Below are positions 32,945 to 46,400 of a DNA stretch of 64,000 nt, piece by piece (within the stretch, counting starts at the first letter, position 1; every line of letters begins with the position of its first letter). The notes beneath the pieces were generated by a model. It did not search any database. It was given only the letters and a program-made list of their open reading frames with translations, and was not told the origin of the DNA. Made by a program: the position numbers and the translations under genes. This DNA is from Scortum barcoo (Eukaryota > Chordata > Actinopteri > Centrarchiformes > Terapontidae): the NCBI GenBank assembly GCA_023238725.1, contig CM041546.1, forward strand, positions 23,444,085-23,508,084. Reading direction: 5' to 3'.

Positions 32945-35340
32945 GTAAAAATATAGGTATAATATGATGGATGTATGCTTGGGGTCTCATGTAAAACCAT
33001 GTACCTACAGTACAGTATACTGTTTGCATGGTTACACTGTGCATAGGCCATATGGCACACTTTGCAAGCAGTCAAGCATGTACACATGCACACATATCAA
33101 CTTCATATTGCGTATGTGCATTGATGTTTGCATAGTGTACATACATAGTGTACACCAAAACAGGTAAACACTCAACTCAGTTCAAAGGTTGGAAAACGCT
33201 GAGTTAAGTTGTTTTTTAAGGGGTCACGTCACAAAAATCTTGTTGTATCTGTATCTTTACCCACTCCCAGTACTGCTGAGGTATGCAGATAGTTTTGCTT
33301 TGACATTTAAATGAAAAAGTAAATCTGAAATCTCTGCAGCAACATACCTTCCCAGAAACAATATCTTAGTAACTCAGGATATTTCCCAGACTTCACTGAA
33401 AGCGTTTGCTGGGAAAGTTTTCACCTGAAGATATTTAGGAAATGATTATGATAGTTCAAGCAAGGTCTGTAGATTATCTTAAGTAACGAGGCCTAGGTTT
33501 CTAGAAAGACACACTGCGATTATGCTGTTTAAATATTATTCTTCAGTGCATTGAGCCATACGAACAAAAGTGGATACCTCCAAATTTAGCACATGAAACC
33601 ACATTTATCTACAATGATAAATACAACCAAAAGTATGCGGGATGTATTTTCTCTTTGTAATTTTGGTGAACTTAGCCTTCAAGCCCTCAGTTGTAAATTC
33701 AAGGAATGTGACAGTGAGTGTGTGCAGAGTCAAGTGTTTACTACTCTGTTCTGGAAAGGTCCTGAACATGTTTAGAGAACTCAGCTTGAGCCTGGTGTCT
33801 CGCTGCAGTCTGGGCCAAGCCGTACAAGACAAAGGCTCTCTGTCCAGCTTTCCTTTTAAGTCTGTGCTATGAAAACTATTGCACTGGGAACAGCCAATGT
33901 GTTTGTAAGGAGTCTATAAAAAGCAGATTAAATTGTGAGTTGTCCTTCTCTGTTGAACATTAGCCTTCTTGGATGTGCCACTGACAAAACAATGCTCTTG
34001 CTATTATTAAACACAGCTTCTGATCGCTTGCTCTCAAAGCACAGTGTAATACCACTCAGTAACACTCAGTTCAGGCTCTCTTACAGTAAACATCCCACAA
34101 AAAATACACAAAGGATATTATATACACATCCAGCTTTAAAAATCTTTAAAAATGGTGGAAGCACTGAGGTCCTTTCTTTAAGTAAGACAAGTAATAGCAC
34201 AATGTAAAATACTTATTAATTAGTAATAATATTTAAATAAAATGAATGTAGTATCATCAGCAAAATATATTGAAAGCATCACACATTAAATTACTTATTA
34301 TGTCTTATATCACTGGATTATTATTTCACACATTAACATAATAAGGTAAATCTGGATTACCAAGAGAGGACAACTGTCCTGAGGCCCCAGCAGCTCCAAA
34401 GATGGTAAAAACAGTAACTGTCTGTCAACTGGTTGTATTTCATTAACTGTATAAAGTAAGAGTAAAGTAACTGATCAACTCTGTGGCCCTGCCTTGTAGA
34501 GGGGGCCTTGGGTCAAAACCTAGTTGAAACTCAGTTTTGGTTTATACTATACTCACATGATTCATATTCATAAATGAAAATGCTTGAAACTGAGATAACC
34601 CTTGGAAAGCATGGTCTCATAGGAGATCATAGGCATATAATGAAGGAAGGGGTAATGGGCACAGCAAAAAGATTTTAATAGGGGTCACTTAAAGTAGCTG
34701 TGCTGTTGGTTTGTTTTTTTTTAGATCATTTTGGCTTTAATAAAAAGAAACACTGATGTAATGAGTGTCAGCAAGAGCTGGGCCTGTTGAAGCTCACTGA
34801 TCAACTCTAATCACCGAATTTACTGATGCTGACCAGAAGGTGGCTGATTCTGACAGTGAGGTTGAAATTTTAGTCAGAACTGTCTTCACTAAACTGTCTG
34901 AATATACAGGGTTCACAGACACAGTCTCACCCCCTCAGCCTTATATTTTCTACTTGAATGTCTCTGAAGAAGAAGATCCTGACCTTTCAAAAGGTACACC
35001 TAATATGCCTTATGTAACTATATCATCCCTACTCTTTCTTTCTCTACTCCTCTGAGAGCTTAACTGATAAGTCTACATTATTCACATCCACAAGCCATAA
35101 GGCATGTGAGCAGTGTTTTGGTTGCACTTGAAGTTTATAGGCTTTTTAAAGTTTATTTTTGTCTCTTATGTTGAATGAATGTCTCATTTTTACAAGAACA
35201 ACATGAATAACCAAAACCTGAATATTTGACAAAAGCATGGACTTAAAAATGTTGCACATGTCAAGTACTGCAAATATTTTTTTTTACAAGACATCACCAT
35301 ATTAATGTGCTATTATGTTTTGTTTTTGTCCTCTCTGCAG
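32945..35340 (+). other. intron with an unidentified ORF
   Basis: About 2.4 kb. The coding-like ORF at 34837-35055 is listed separately. The DNA just upstream (34370-34700) contains GC-rich words (aggccccagcagctcc, gggggccttgggtc) unlike the rest of the intron and may be an old insertion. Confidence 0.6.
34837..35055 (+). other. unidentified coding-like ORF inside intron
   Basis: The frame is open from 34801 to a TGA at 35053-35055. It reads DADQKVADSDSEVEILVRT, then VFTKLSEYTGFTDTVSPPQP and YIFYLNVSEEEDPDLSKG. Its composition looks like a real acidic protein segment, and the part to about 34993 ends at aaaag/gtacac, a fair donor. There is no RIM similarity, and neither exon end has phase 0 to 0 as the surrounding intron would require. 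It may be a relic of another gene or a transposon. I do not recognise the family. Confidence 0.35.
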
Positions 35341-35507
35341 CGTTCAGGCAGAGATCCACGGGGCTCAGATAACCTGTCGGCCAAGTCTTCGGACAGTGAT
35401 GTAAGCGACGTGTCCGCTGTGTCGAGAACCAGTAGTGCCTCTCGGTTCAGCAGCACGAGCTACATGTCTGTCCAGTCAGAGAGGCCGCAAGGAAACCGCA
35501 AGATCCG
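35341..35507 (+). CDS. rims2: rims2 linker exon (SSDSDVSDVSAVSRTSS)
   Basis: The acceptor is gtcctctctgcag and the donor is ccg/gtaggc. The exon is 167 nt, phase 0 to 2. It encodes RSGRDPRGSDNLSAKSSDSD, then VSDVSAVSRTSSASRFSSTS and YMSVQSERPQGNRKI. This block is among the most conserved of the RIM1/RIM2 linker. Confidence 0.97.
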
Positions 35508-35998
35508 GTAGGCTAATGTCCACACCAGAGGACAGTGGATGTTGTTTCACACTTTAAACTCATCAAGCTGTTATCAGGAATGGACAAAACCCCATTCAAC
35601 AGGAAGCTGCACCACCCTAGTACCGTGTGCCATTGTCACTGTGATGAGTTCAGGTTTGGCTCCGTTTTAGAAAGATTTGGAACCAAATGGCTGAACTCAT
35701 TCAGCTCATTCAGGCTGTGGGGGAAGTTTGTCCATATCTGACAACACACATTGAAACATAAAACACATTGCATCTCTTTGGCGTTGTCTCATATCAAAGC
35801 AAAATACAAATTCATGTGCATGGCGCTTTGCTATAAGTCTACATTTATGTTTTCTGTTATTTTGAGTCAGTCTGCTTTTGATCTTGGCTGCAGTTTGTTT
35901 TCGTCTTTCTTTCTTTTGCTGTTGACAATATTTATGCTTTGTTTGGTTTTCTTTCTGCTTTGCATGTGCTGCTCTCTTGCTATTGTCTCCGTCTTCAG

Positions 35999-36238
35999 CC
36001 AGTTGCGCTCAAGGAGCCAGTCTCGGGAGGGGGATGAGCAGTTAGGAGAAGTGCTAGAGGAGGAGGAGGCGGGTGGGGGAGGAGGAGAGGAAGGGAGAAG
36101 GGCCGGTAAAGAGAGGAGATTGCAGGAAGGCAGGAAGGGATCGGGGGGGAAGGTAGACACAGACAAGGAGCATCAGGAAGATTTGGTGGAGAAAGAAGAG
36201 GACTTGCACCAGAGGAGTATCTCAGAGACTGACCTCAG
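35999..36238 (+). CDS. rims2: rims2 Glu-rich 240-nt cassette exon
   Basis: The acceptor is gtctccgtcttcag and the donor is ctcag/gtaaca. The exon is 240 nt, phase 2 to 2, and open throughout. It starts QLRSRSQSREGDEQLGEVLE, passes through an E/G-rich stretch (E-E-E-E-A-G-G-G-G-G-E-E-G-R-R), and ends VEKEEDLHQRSISETDLR. It is symmetric and skippable. I do not recall an equivalent in the main mammalian RIM2 isoforms, so it may be a fish-expanded or rare cassette. Confidence 0.8.
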
Positions 36239-39200
36239 GTAACACGTGTGTGGCAGCCTCTAACTGTAGACTCCTACTAACAATAATGACCTGTAGTAGC
36301 CTGCTGACTGCAGAGTGTGGTGACTGTCCTTCACCCTTTAATCTGGATAATTATCTAACTGGCCCCATTAACCCATACCAGTGTGAAAGCAGAGTACCAT
36401 AACTACTTCATAATTGTAGTGAGCTGACAACAGTTCATGCAGCCTGTGGCAGATAAGCATGAACATGAAAACAATATGGTAAGCTTTGAAGATTAAGTAG
36501 TAGTATACTCCTAAAACAATTATGTAGCCATGCAGACAATTTAAGTTGAAATTGTTAAGAGGTTCAGATAAAGTCTCCAGGAATACAGTACAAAATAGTG
36601 TGCATGTGCAGTATTTGTGTATGTGTGCAGGTATGTACAGTGGTTAAGAGTTACACAGAGCTACACAGTTAAGAGGGAAAAAAGAGGGATAATAAGAGTG
36701 AGAGTTGGCATGACATCAGCCCATGTAATATAGGAGGCAATTTGGAATGGCGTCTTTTATTCACCCCATAATGATGGAGGGCAGAAATTTGATTAAAAAA
36801 GAATAAATATAAAAAGGATCTTTGTCCTCATCCCATGGAAAAATCACAACATCTCTTTATAAAGTGTCTTTGTACTCTACTAATGCACACACCTCACTGT
36901 CACTTCAATGATTTAATTAGAAATTATTTTCCAACTTTGGTAAAAGACAGTGGAAACTGGTGACAGTGGGGTCTGTGGACTGAAACGAAAAATACAATAC
37001 TGTACAATCAGGGTGAATCAAAATTCCATTCACCTCCATTGATGTTTGAAGGCAGGCATCTCAGAGATAGACATGTCAAAACCTCAGTATCTGCATGGCA
37101 AGATATCACCAGAGTCCACATGAGTCCTGCCTTCAGTTGTGGGGTGTGATACTGGCACTGCAAAACTAAAACTTGCACAGTTTGTTAACACATAGTGGTG
37201 AGCTGATACAGTTCTCTCTGGCACCTTAAAGGCACACTTAAGTAATAATGTTTTGGTTTCTCCAATGATCCTCCTGTTCCCAGGCATCTGTTGATTTCAT
37301 TATAGTTATCTTTGCCGTGTGTGCCGTTCGTTAGTTATAATTCAGCTCAGAGATTTTACTAAGCATTGATTTTTAAGCATATAGCATGAAAGAAATGGTT
37401 GTATTAATTGTAATCATTCACACATACATAACTGAATGCATGCATGTAAATCTTTACTTTTTAAGTTGATGAATGCAGACTGCTTTGGTTTGAACATGTT
37501 AAAATTATATTTAACACGGCACAATTTTGTTTCAGCTGCAAGAGAGTATAGTTTCATTACTGAAGAGTGTAGCAGCTGCAAGTATGTCAAGAGCAAATTC
37601 AAGAACAAATTGATTTGGAATTCCACAGCAGGATAAAAACGTAGCTTACTCTTTTAATAAGATGTCTTCACTATCAAATCACATTCACAGCAGGATCCAA
37701 GTTAGTGCTTCTTACCATCATTAGTACTGCTCAGTGACTGCTCGGACTTCAGTGAAAACACATTAGGATAAAATCTATACCCTCTAATGTGTGATTAACG
37801 CTGCACCAGTGTGTACAGTCTCATTAATAAAACTACATATGTAGAGGGCCATATGCACCTTCACTGAAAGCTGCACAGGCACCACAGTACCTACACAGTG
37901 CATTTTTAGGCACAGCTTAATAAATCAAAGAAGATAGAAGCATCCTGAGACAGTACAGTGTTGTCTGTTTAGGCTGCAGTCTGCATTGCTTTACTGTCTC
38001 TCTGTGCTGCTCAGTGTTGGGATGTTTCGTCATGTCATTCTGTGTGTTTCACATATTGTCCCACAGTGTCGCTCTGCACCTGCATCTTGTCAACCCAAAC
38101 CTCCCACATTCCTTCAGCTACTTCTCAACATGCCAAGAACACTTCTCTCTCTCTGTGTAACACCATAACCCTCATACCTACGCTGTCAACCAGTAAACAA
38201 TTCACTTTCAATTAAGTCATTGGAAAGTAACAGTTGTGATTAAAAAGCAGATACATCCTTAAGATACATTTGAATTCAGCTACAGTATTTCAATTTCAAA
38301 CAATGTCTTCCTCCCTAACTGAAAGTGAACTGGGTTGGTCCTGCTACTAACATGCTGGCGACTCTTATCTGTGTGATCAATCCCAAACCCTTCATGACAG
38401 CTACAGTATAAATTTATGACTTATCTACTTTTTCACCACACGTGAGCAATTGCACATGCTGTTTTTCTGGGACAACAACACACGAGAGGAGATACACAAG
38501 AATAACACTATTTAATTACTGTTTTAAAATAGCTAACAGGGTCAAGAGTTCTATAATAAGTATTCCACAATAATAATAATTTTAGTAAAAAAATAAATAA
38601 AAAATACACAATGAAAATAGCTGAAGCCTATTCTTTTACCAAATAATAAAGTTATAATTATGAAACTGGTCGTTGCTAAGCAGTAGTAGGTTTTAATATG
38701 AACAGTTATTTTCAAAACTTTGATTATCACAATGGTTAACACATCTACTCAGGCCTCAGGACAAGTCTGAACACCTATTTTCAGGTGCTCCTGCTTTGTG
38801 ATTTGTTTGTGTGTAATGCTTTTTGTGAGTCACATCGTGTCAGGAAATTTTACACCGTTTAAGTGGCACAGAACAATTAGTTGAACTAAATATGAGTTAT
38901 TTCCAAGCAAGAGTTCATTTGTTGGTTACAGCTTTTGCTTTTTGTAAAAATATGTTTATATTTGTAATAGATTTCCATAATACATTTTTAATATATTACC
39001 CAAAGTGCACACTCGTAACTCCAAACTTAATTATTCAGTTCCATATGTCAGTGCTCAGATTATCAACCTAATAAGAACAGCAGTGTGATATGTTCTGCAT
39101 GCACTGGAATAAGAATAGGACCTCTATGTGCTCTGCCAGTGACGACATTTATATCAGCCTGTACGAAGAACTTAAACAGTAAACAGAGGACTGAGCCTTA

Positions 39201-42200
39201 GTATGAGAGCCTTGGGGTCAGTACTGTAAATACTGAAAATAATCAATACTGTGTCCAGAGATTATTGGTGGAGTCAGGAAGTTACTGTGTAATGGACAAG
39301 ATGCTACGTGCCTCAAGTACTAAATGGTTCATTAACTTGTCTGCTTATCTATGTATGAAAGCAACAAAGCAGTGTGATTAGGCAAACAGCGCTACTAGCT
39401 ACATTTACTTATGACTCATCTCTGATGTATTGAGGTCACAGTGTAAATATACATCTGCTACACATTAAACAAGCCTGTTCACATCGGCATGGCGTACGAA
39501 CATCATGATAGCCATATGTGTGTTCAGTCCGTGAGCACTTCCACTGCACGGAGAGGCAAATGCACACACACGGTTCCAAGCTGATGTTGTGTCCAGTGGT
39601 CTCCAGGATGTAAGAAGCTTTCCATCAGCACTTTTAAGTCCCACATCACGCACTGCACGCATGCACTGTGCATGACTTTTACATTTACATACAGCATTTA
39701 TGATCCAGTTGTCAAACCAGCTTATCCGTCTTTTCCTATTTGGGTAAACAAGTTTAGTTGCTTTGCAGTCATACATTGGGGTCCCAGCAATATTTGTTAA
39801 ATGTAAACATTATGTTGCTACGTTTAATAAACTGTAGTGTTTCTGCATCATTCTGTAATAATGCAGCTTTATGGGCTGATATAAATCTTGATTCATAGAT
39901 AACGATAAAAAACTAAATTGTAAACTGATACATATTATTTTACAGTATGGAGATCACCTCCATTTAAAGGCAGCATGGTGTCAACATTTTCACAGGACAA
40001 AAAAAAAGTGTGTTTTGTTTTGCCTTGGGAACATCTTTGCCTAAGTGAAAATGCATGGTGAGCAATCTGCATGATGAGGAACACTATGTTCTCTGGGCTC
40101 AGGTTGAAAAGCAGAAATCCCCAACGAGTCCTAGTTTTCCTAGCAGACACTGAGACTGGCCTGAGTGCCAAGACCTGTTCAGAGAGTAGGAATAGAGTGA
40201 TGAGAGTGGATGATAGAGGAATAGTGAGTAGGTACAAGTATAGTTGTGTTTATTTGAAAGCAAATTGAATTAGTAGGTGATCTATTTGAAGCAATTTAAT
40301 CTATTTGACAGGATGTTTATCATCATTTATCATTATTTATCAGTTTATATGAAGAATATATTAGACTAATTAAATTTTTAAACTTTATTTCTGGCCTACT
40401 TTCTTGACTCAGATTAACAATGTGTCCAGTTAGACTAGAAGAACACGTGTCTCATTAGATAAATACGTTGCATGTAATTATTTGTTTTTATTTAAAAAAA
40501 AAATTATGTATCATGCAACATGAATTTCAGTTTTAAAGAGTCTGAACTCCATTTTAACCTCAGTAGGCAACAATGCCCCAGTCCCCCTGAGCAGGCCACT
40601 GTGCTGATATTTGACGTAATGGAAGAGGTAGCATTATCGCCGCGTGTCAGCCAGATGAAATGCAGCCTCACTGTGATGACAGTGAAAGGGCATATTTTAG
40701 AATGTCACCTGTACCACATCGGCCTGTGGTGTTGTCAGGAGTCGAGACGCTTGAAGTCAGCTTCAAAGCTTTGGGCTGCATTAACTGATCAAAGGCACTA
40801 ATCCCCCAATGAGTATTCAATATTTATGTATTAAAGTACAGGCTGATCCATAACAGAACCCACTCGCAATTGAACTGGCATAAACAAAAGGCTTAAATTT
40901 CAGGCTGAGGAACGAGTCGCATGTATTCTTTTAGAGCACATCTGACTTATTTCACCATCAGCTAGCAACCAAAATAAGATGTATAAATGACCAATATGCC
41001 ATATTTGGGATTGGATCTGTCTTTAGAATTTAAATGCGGCAGTGCATTGTGTTCTCATACACATGAAAGTTTCAAATACTGTTACTATCTCACTGCTTAA
41101 AAACAATGGCACTCTGACTCTCTGGCACTGTAAGGCTTGAAAACACAGAGAGCAGGCTATGGATGTCTGGTAGTTTGGGATGGGCAGAAAGGTAATGTAC
41201 TGTAATGCACTTGAAATCCTATAACAGTGTCAGACGTAATCTTGATTATGTAGGATAATTTTCTTAATTCTAATACGGCGAAGTTGAACACTGATGTCTC
41301 ATAAATCAAAGAACAAAATTTGAAGGAGCCTAATTGAAGTAACTGGAGTCAATTGTCGAAATGCATTGATTCTTCTCCCATTTTAGTCAGCATGTCTCTC
41401 CATAAGTTGTCTATATAAGACAGTTACATGGTGGAGGCCAGGAACTTTAATTAATGAACAGTAGCCAAAGGGCACTGCATGTAACTCATCCCATTAAGAA
41501 TGCAGAGCCTATGATACAGAATGTAATTTGTCTCTTAAAGATAATTTTACTAGCAGAGCTAAAATAAGACCCTAATTTGGACACTGGCCTATTTCCTTTC
41601 AAACAGGAAGAGCTGGAGAATAATGCTGATGAAGGACAACTTTTCTTTTTGAGTGCAGTTCAGTGTAAGAATCCTGATGTGTGGTCACGACTCAGGTGTA
41701 GACAACTTGCAAGTGACTTTCTACTTCTAGGTGTACATGACAGAAAGCAAAGGTGCACTGAGTGTTGAATTACATTAACCAGAATTTCCTAGAATCTCTT
41801 AGTCGTATACAAATTAACTGATACTTTGAACATAAAAAGTAGACACTAAGTCATCTTTTTGCTTGTTAAACTGTGGTACATTCAGCGTACATTATTTCAA
41901 CTGAAATAAATGTTAAAGTTTACAAGTAAATTGGTATAATCTTTTAAAAACAACTACAAGTTAATATGAGATTGAACTTTCAAACACTGATTTTTCACAT
42001 GTGGGTCCCATTTATGTTTGTTCTCATGTATACGCACTCATTACACAGTCTTGCCACTGTATCCCACTGATCTATAGGTGGTGGTAATGTGCCAATAAAT
42101 TCAGCAATGTTCCAGCCAAATCAATGAAGAATACTAATAGCAAATTAATATGGAAGTAAGCAATGCAGGTTATGAACTTATGTAACGAATTTGCAAATGT

Positions 42201-43228
42201 ATTGTGAGGAAGGAAGTTCAACACGTTAGACTTCAAGGAAACACACCACGTGTTTGGGTGAGAAGCACTTATTGTAAATAGATTCAGACTTTTTTTACAA
42301 GAAAACTCCACAGGGCACCTTTTCTTGAACTTGTAAGCAGCAGTTGGCAAAACAATGTCACCAAAAGTGGTTGTCCTGGAACTTTCAATCGAGTCACCAT
42401 TATCTGTCAACTGCTATTTCCAAGGTCACGAATGAAACTTTCAGCAAACGAGGACAAGTCCTTAAAATGCTCAGGAAATTGAAATTCACACTTAAAATGA
42501 AATGTAGTTATGTGTATACTCACTCTAACATAAGTATTAGTAAACTAAGCATCATTCACCCATTCAGTGCAGTTTTCACTAAAAGTGTACACCTCACAGT
42601 AGGAATGACTACCTGAGTCACTAATTTAAAAAAATACAGTCCACAAATAATACTACTGAAACTCAATCAGGACCTAACAAACAAACCAAAGTGTATTACA
42701 TGCATATAAACAAAGCAATAATGACTAATCATGATGAGAGAGCATCTCTGAGACTAAAGATAATAAATATTCACAAAAACTCTTCTAAAATTAATGATCA
42801 CTGGAATCACAATGAGGTTTTACAATTCTTGTGATGATAAAAATTAATACAGACAAGCTTAAATAACAAAAACTTAGTACACAACAATGTAAGGAGCTAA
42901 ACACAGTATAGTATGTAAAAGTCAATCTTTCACTGCATGAACAATCGCTTATAATATATAGTACATTCACTTTAAACCCTAAATCCGGCCATACTGTAAG
43001 TCATGAACTCCTGTACCTGAACTCTGTCCTTCTCTCCTTTTCACCCCACACCTTCTCATCTCCTGTCCCTCTCCTGTCCTTTCTTCTTTCCTCTTCTATC
43101 CTTTCCTCCTGTTTCCTCTTCCATCATCTCTCCTTTCACATCCTCTCTCCGCTGGCCTCCTCTTTCCTCTACCCTGTCCTCTTTTCTCTGTCCTTGCCTG
43201 CCCCCCTGTCAATGGTGGTGGCTGACAG
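36239..43228 (+). other. 7-kb intron
   Basis: AT-rich and lacking recognised repeats or exons. The acceptor at 43228 follows a long T/C-rich tract (43018-43205). Some GC-richer patches (40600-40790) could be conserved noncoding elements, but that cannot be judged from one sequence. Confidence 0.7.
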
Positions 43229-43473
43229 TGACTTTGCATCCAAAATGAAAAACAGGCAGATGGGCTCGTCGGGTGGGATGAACATGACCAAGAGCACAAG
43301 TATCAGCGGCGACATGTGTAACCTGGAGAAGACGGATGGCAGCCAGTCGGACACGGCGGTCGGCACGGTAGGCACTGACGACAAGAAGAGGCGCTCCAGC
43401 ATTGGTGCCAAAATGCAGGCCATGGTTGGCATATCACGCAAGAGCCGGAGCACCTCTCAGCTCAGCCAAACAG
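43229..43473 (+). CDS. rims2: rims2 linker exon (TKSTSISGDMCNLEKTDG)
   Basis: The acceptor is gtggctgacag and the donor is acag/gtaggg. The exon is 245 nt, phase 2 to 1. It encodes DFASKMKNRQMGSSGGMNMT, then KSTSISGDMCNLEKTDGSQS, DTAVGTVGTDDKKRRSSIGA and RKSRSTSQLSQT. It matches the RIM2 segment before the GGKKLRS block. The basic K-K-R-R-S-S motif is a typical basophilic-kinase site. Confidence 0.97.
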
Positions 43474-46400
43474 GTAGGGCATCCGACTGCTCAGCCAGTG
43501 TGCTGTATGTATGTTTATATGTGCATCTGTCCTGTGGCCTCTTGTTCTGTCTGTGTAGGTTTCTCTGTTGTTTTCTTTGTCGGATGTTGAGTTCTAATAC
43601 CACTGCTCTCTCTTCTCCAGCTCTTTGTTTTTTTTCGCTCTTTTTATCTAGAAGGGCTTTGGACTCTGCACAGTAATTTTCTGAAGATGAAGACAACAGC
43701 GTGACTTTTCTTTAAATTCATTTTTCTCTCCTTTTTCTAGGTAACAGTTCTCCTGGAAATTCTTCTCTTTGTCTTTCTATCTCCCTTTTTTCTTTTCCGT
43801 CTTATTCCAACACTGCAGTTGTGTTTTCATGCAGAATGCTGATGATTCATTGTGCTTTGGCAATAATTTGTCTTAGCTTTGCACTTCACAGGTCACGTTT
43901 TGTCACTTTTCTCATATTGCAATGGTCCCTTGACTGACTTTTCAAAAAACTCTACCTCAAACTTTGGGCTTCTGCATTTGTTTGTATTTGTTTCTATGAT
44001 TTCTATGAGTGCATGTGAGAATGTGTGCACATGCAAGATATAGATGTGAAGAGGTGTGTTGTCTTGGGGTTTTCAAACCTATTATCCCTGAGCTGATTGC
44101 AGCAACATGTATTTTTCTGAAATTGAAAATATGTTTGGAAGGACATGGGGCTATTACTATTCTCCCTATTCAATGTATTTTTTTTTCTATCCTACTTTCT
44201 TTTCAAAAGTGCTCAATGACCATTTGAAAGGGGTTAAGCTGCATTGGCTGATGCCACGCATTGTGAAAAAACTGCCTAGCAGGTGGCATGCGGTGATGTC
44301 TCTGGCTGACAGATTGGGGTCTGGTCTGCTCATGTAAAGGTCAGTCGATTAGTCCACTTGTCCTCTGCAGCCGCGTCTCTCCGGTGCAACTTCACCGCCT
44401 ATTCATCTCGTCTATTCAACCTTGTAGTGGTCAGGTATCACTTCTACCCATCAGCACTCTTTGTCCAGATCTGGCCACATCGCATGGCAGAGGGACAGAG
44501 ACATGGATGTAAAAAGGGATGTATGGTGACGTGAGATGAGTAAGAGAGGCAGTGTGCTCACGTGGCACTGCGCTGGCTCGTGATTTGAGTGGCACATGAG
44601 ATGCTGCCTTCTCTCTGTGGGCTAAATATTTCTCCTAATTATTCATCACATCAATATTTAAGTCAGCAGTTTATGTATGATATTTAGTAGTAAGGTACTT
44701 TAAGATACTTACTTAAGATATGGCTGCTGGAAAATAGAAGGAACTGTTAGATCTTCCCTGTTCAGTAGCTGCACTGTGAAGCAGTTCTCTACTTCTTGTG
44801 TTGTTGACTATTAATGATGGTTATGTTGCTGAATACGATGACTTTTCTGGAGCTTGCTTTTGGGAACAGACAAAAACCAAATTTGTTCAGATTTTTATTT
44901 TAAGATTTGAACAGTTTCACACAGTCACAGGAACAAAGCACACGCACATGCACACACTGTTTCCCCATGCAGACACAGCACAAACTAAGAAGCCTGAATC
45001 TCCTAGAGCTATTAATATTTCACTCAGTGTTTCTAAGTGCATCAGATGGAGTTTTTGAAAGCTTGCATACATCTGCCTTTCAATATTTGAGATCTGTATT
45101 TGTTTCTGCACCAGCACAAACACTGCCAAGCTGCCTTTTGCCCTACTTTGTTGTGCGTTGTCCTGAGAGGCTCATCGCCCAACTGAAGGGTGCATACAAA
45201 GGACGGTCGATTTTAAGAGGCTGCTCAACAGTTTGTGTGCACTTCCAAGTGCTGGTGGGGGATGGGCAGATCAGCCAAGCAGCACGACTCTGGCTTCGAT
45301 AAACACAGGTCATTCAGATGGAATAGATGTGCTCCCAGGTGGCCACCATGAGTAGTATGTACACAGTTTGCAGCTCTAAGAACTGCTGGTTTTGTCCTCT
45401 GAGTCTTCAGTGGAGGGCACCACATTTATCAGAAAATACAAAAGTATCGCTTTGCCTGAATAAATGTTTGAAGTGCACAATTGTCAACTGCATTAACAGT
45501 CACAATTACTTCATTTTCTTAGCTTCAGTGAAAGTCCACAATTCCATAACAGGACCTGAGACTGAGTGCAAGGGGGCAGTACAGAGCAAACTATGGGCAA
45601 GAGAGTGTACACTTTATGTGTCATCCTACATGTGCATGCAGCATAACATCCAGAGGGTAACAGCATTGGGTGAAAATCTATGAGTGCGGAGAGAGATTTA
45701 GATACTGAAGTGATTCATTATTTAGTTCATGTAACAAAAAACAGTTCAGCATGTAGTGGTCAAAGTTTTATTACACTACAGTATTACACTGGCTTTGATC
45801 TTAATCTTGAATAATTTTTGAAAAATAAGTGTAGAAAATAATGTTATGCTTATCCATGTGCTCATTTTAGGGGTTTTATTGGTGTTACACTGGTTATCAT
45901 GAGCAAGCTGAAACATCAACTTGATTTATTATGCTCAATTGTCCCATCCACCAGTCAGCAGTCCACTGGTACATTTTATTTTAAGCTCAATAGAGAGGCG
46001 CTTTATTCCCAATACCCCCCAACCAAACTGCTGCTATATAGCCTGACTCAGCTAAAACCACACAGTAACGCTCAAATCTTGCAAGCTTATTGAAAATCCA
46101 TCTCCATTCATTACTCTCTGCATTTCTTCATATTTTTTTCTTGTGATTGGCATCTGAAAAAAGGCCCGTTTTCTCTGCCTATCAATTCCGGTGCATTTAC
46201 TGTCTGTGTTACATATTCTCAGTGTGGAGGCTGTCATAAAAAGTCTGCTGATGAAGATGCTGTCAGCAGTTTACAGTGTTGACCTGCTGTTCACTTTTTT
46301 AGTTTTTTACTGTATCATTATTGGCTGTAGTGCATTCAAATGTTTGTGTTGAAATGTGCATAGTGGTTTGTCATTTTAAACAAAAATGATATTGTTTGCT

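Noticed and set aside
39465..39776. Antisense 103-codon ORF in the 7-kb intron
   Set aside because: No recognisable domain, promoter or splice context. Length is within chance for this amount of DNA.
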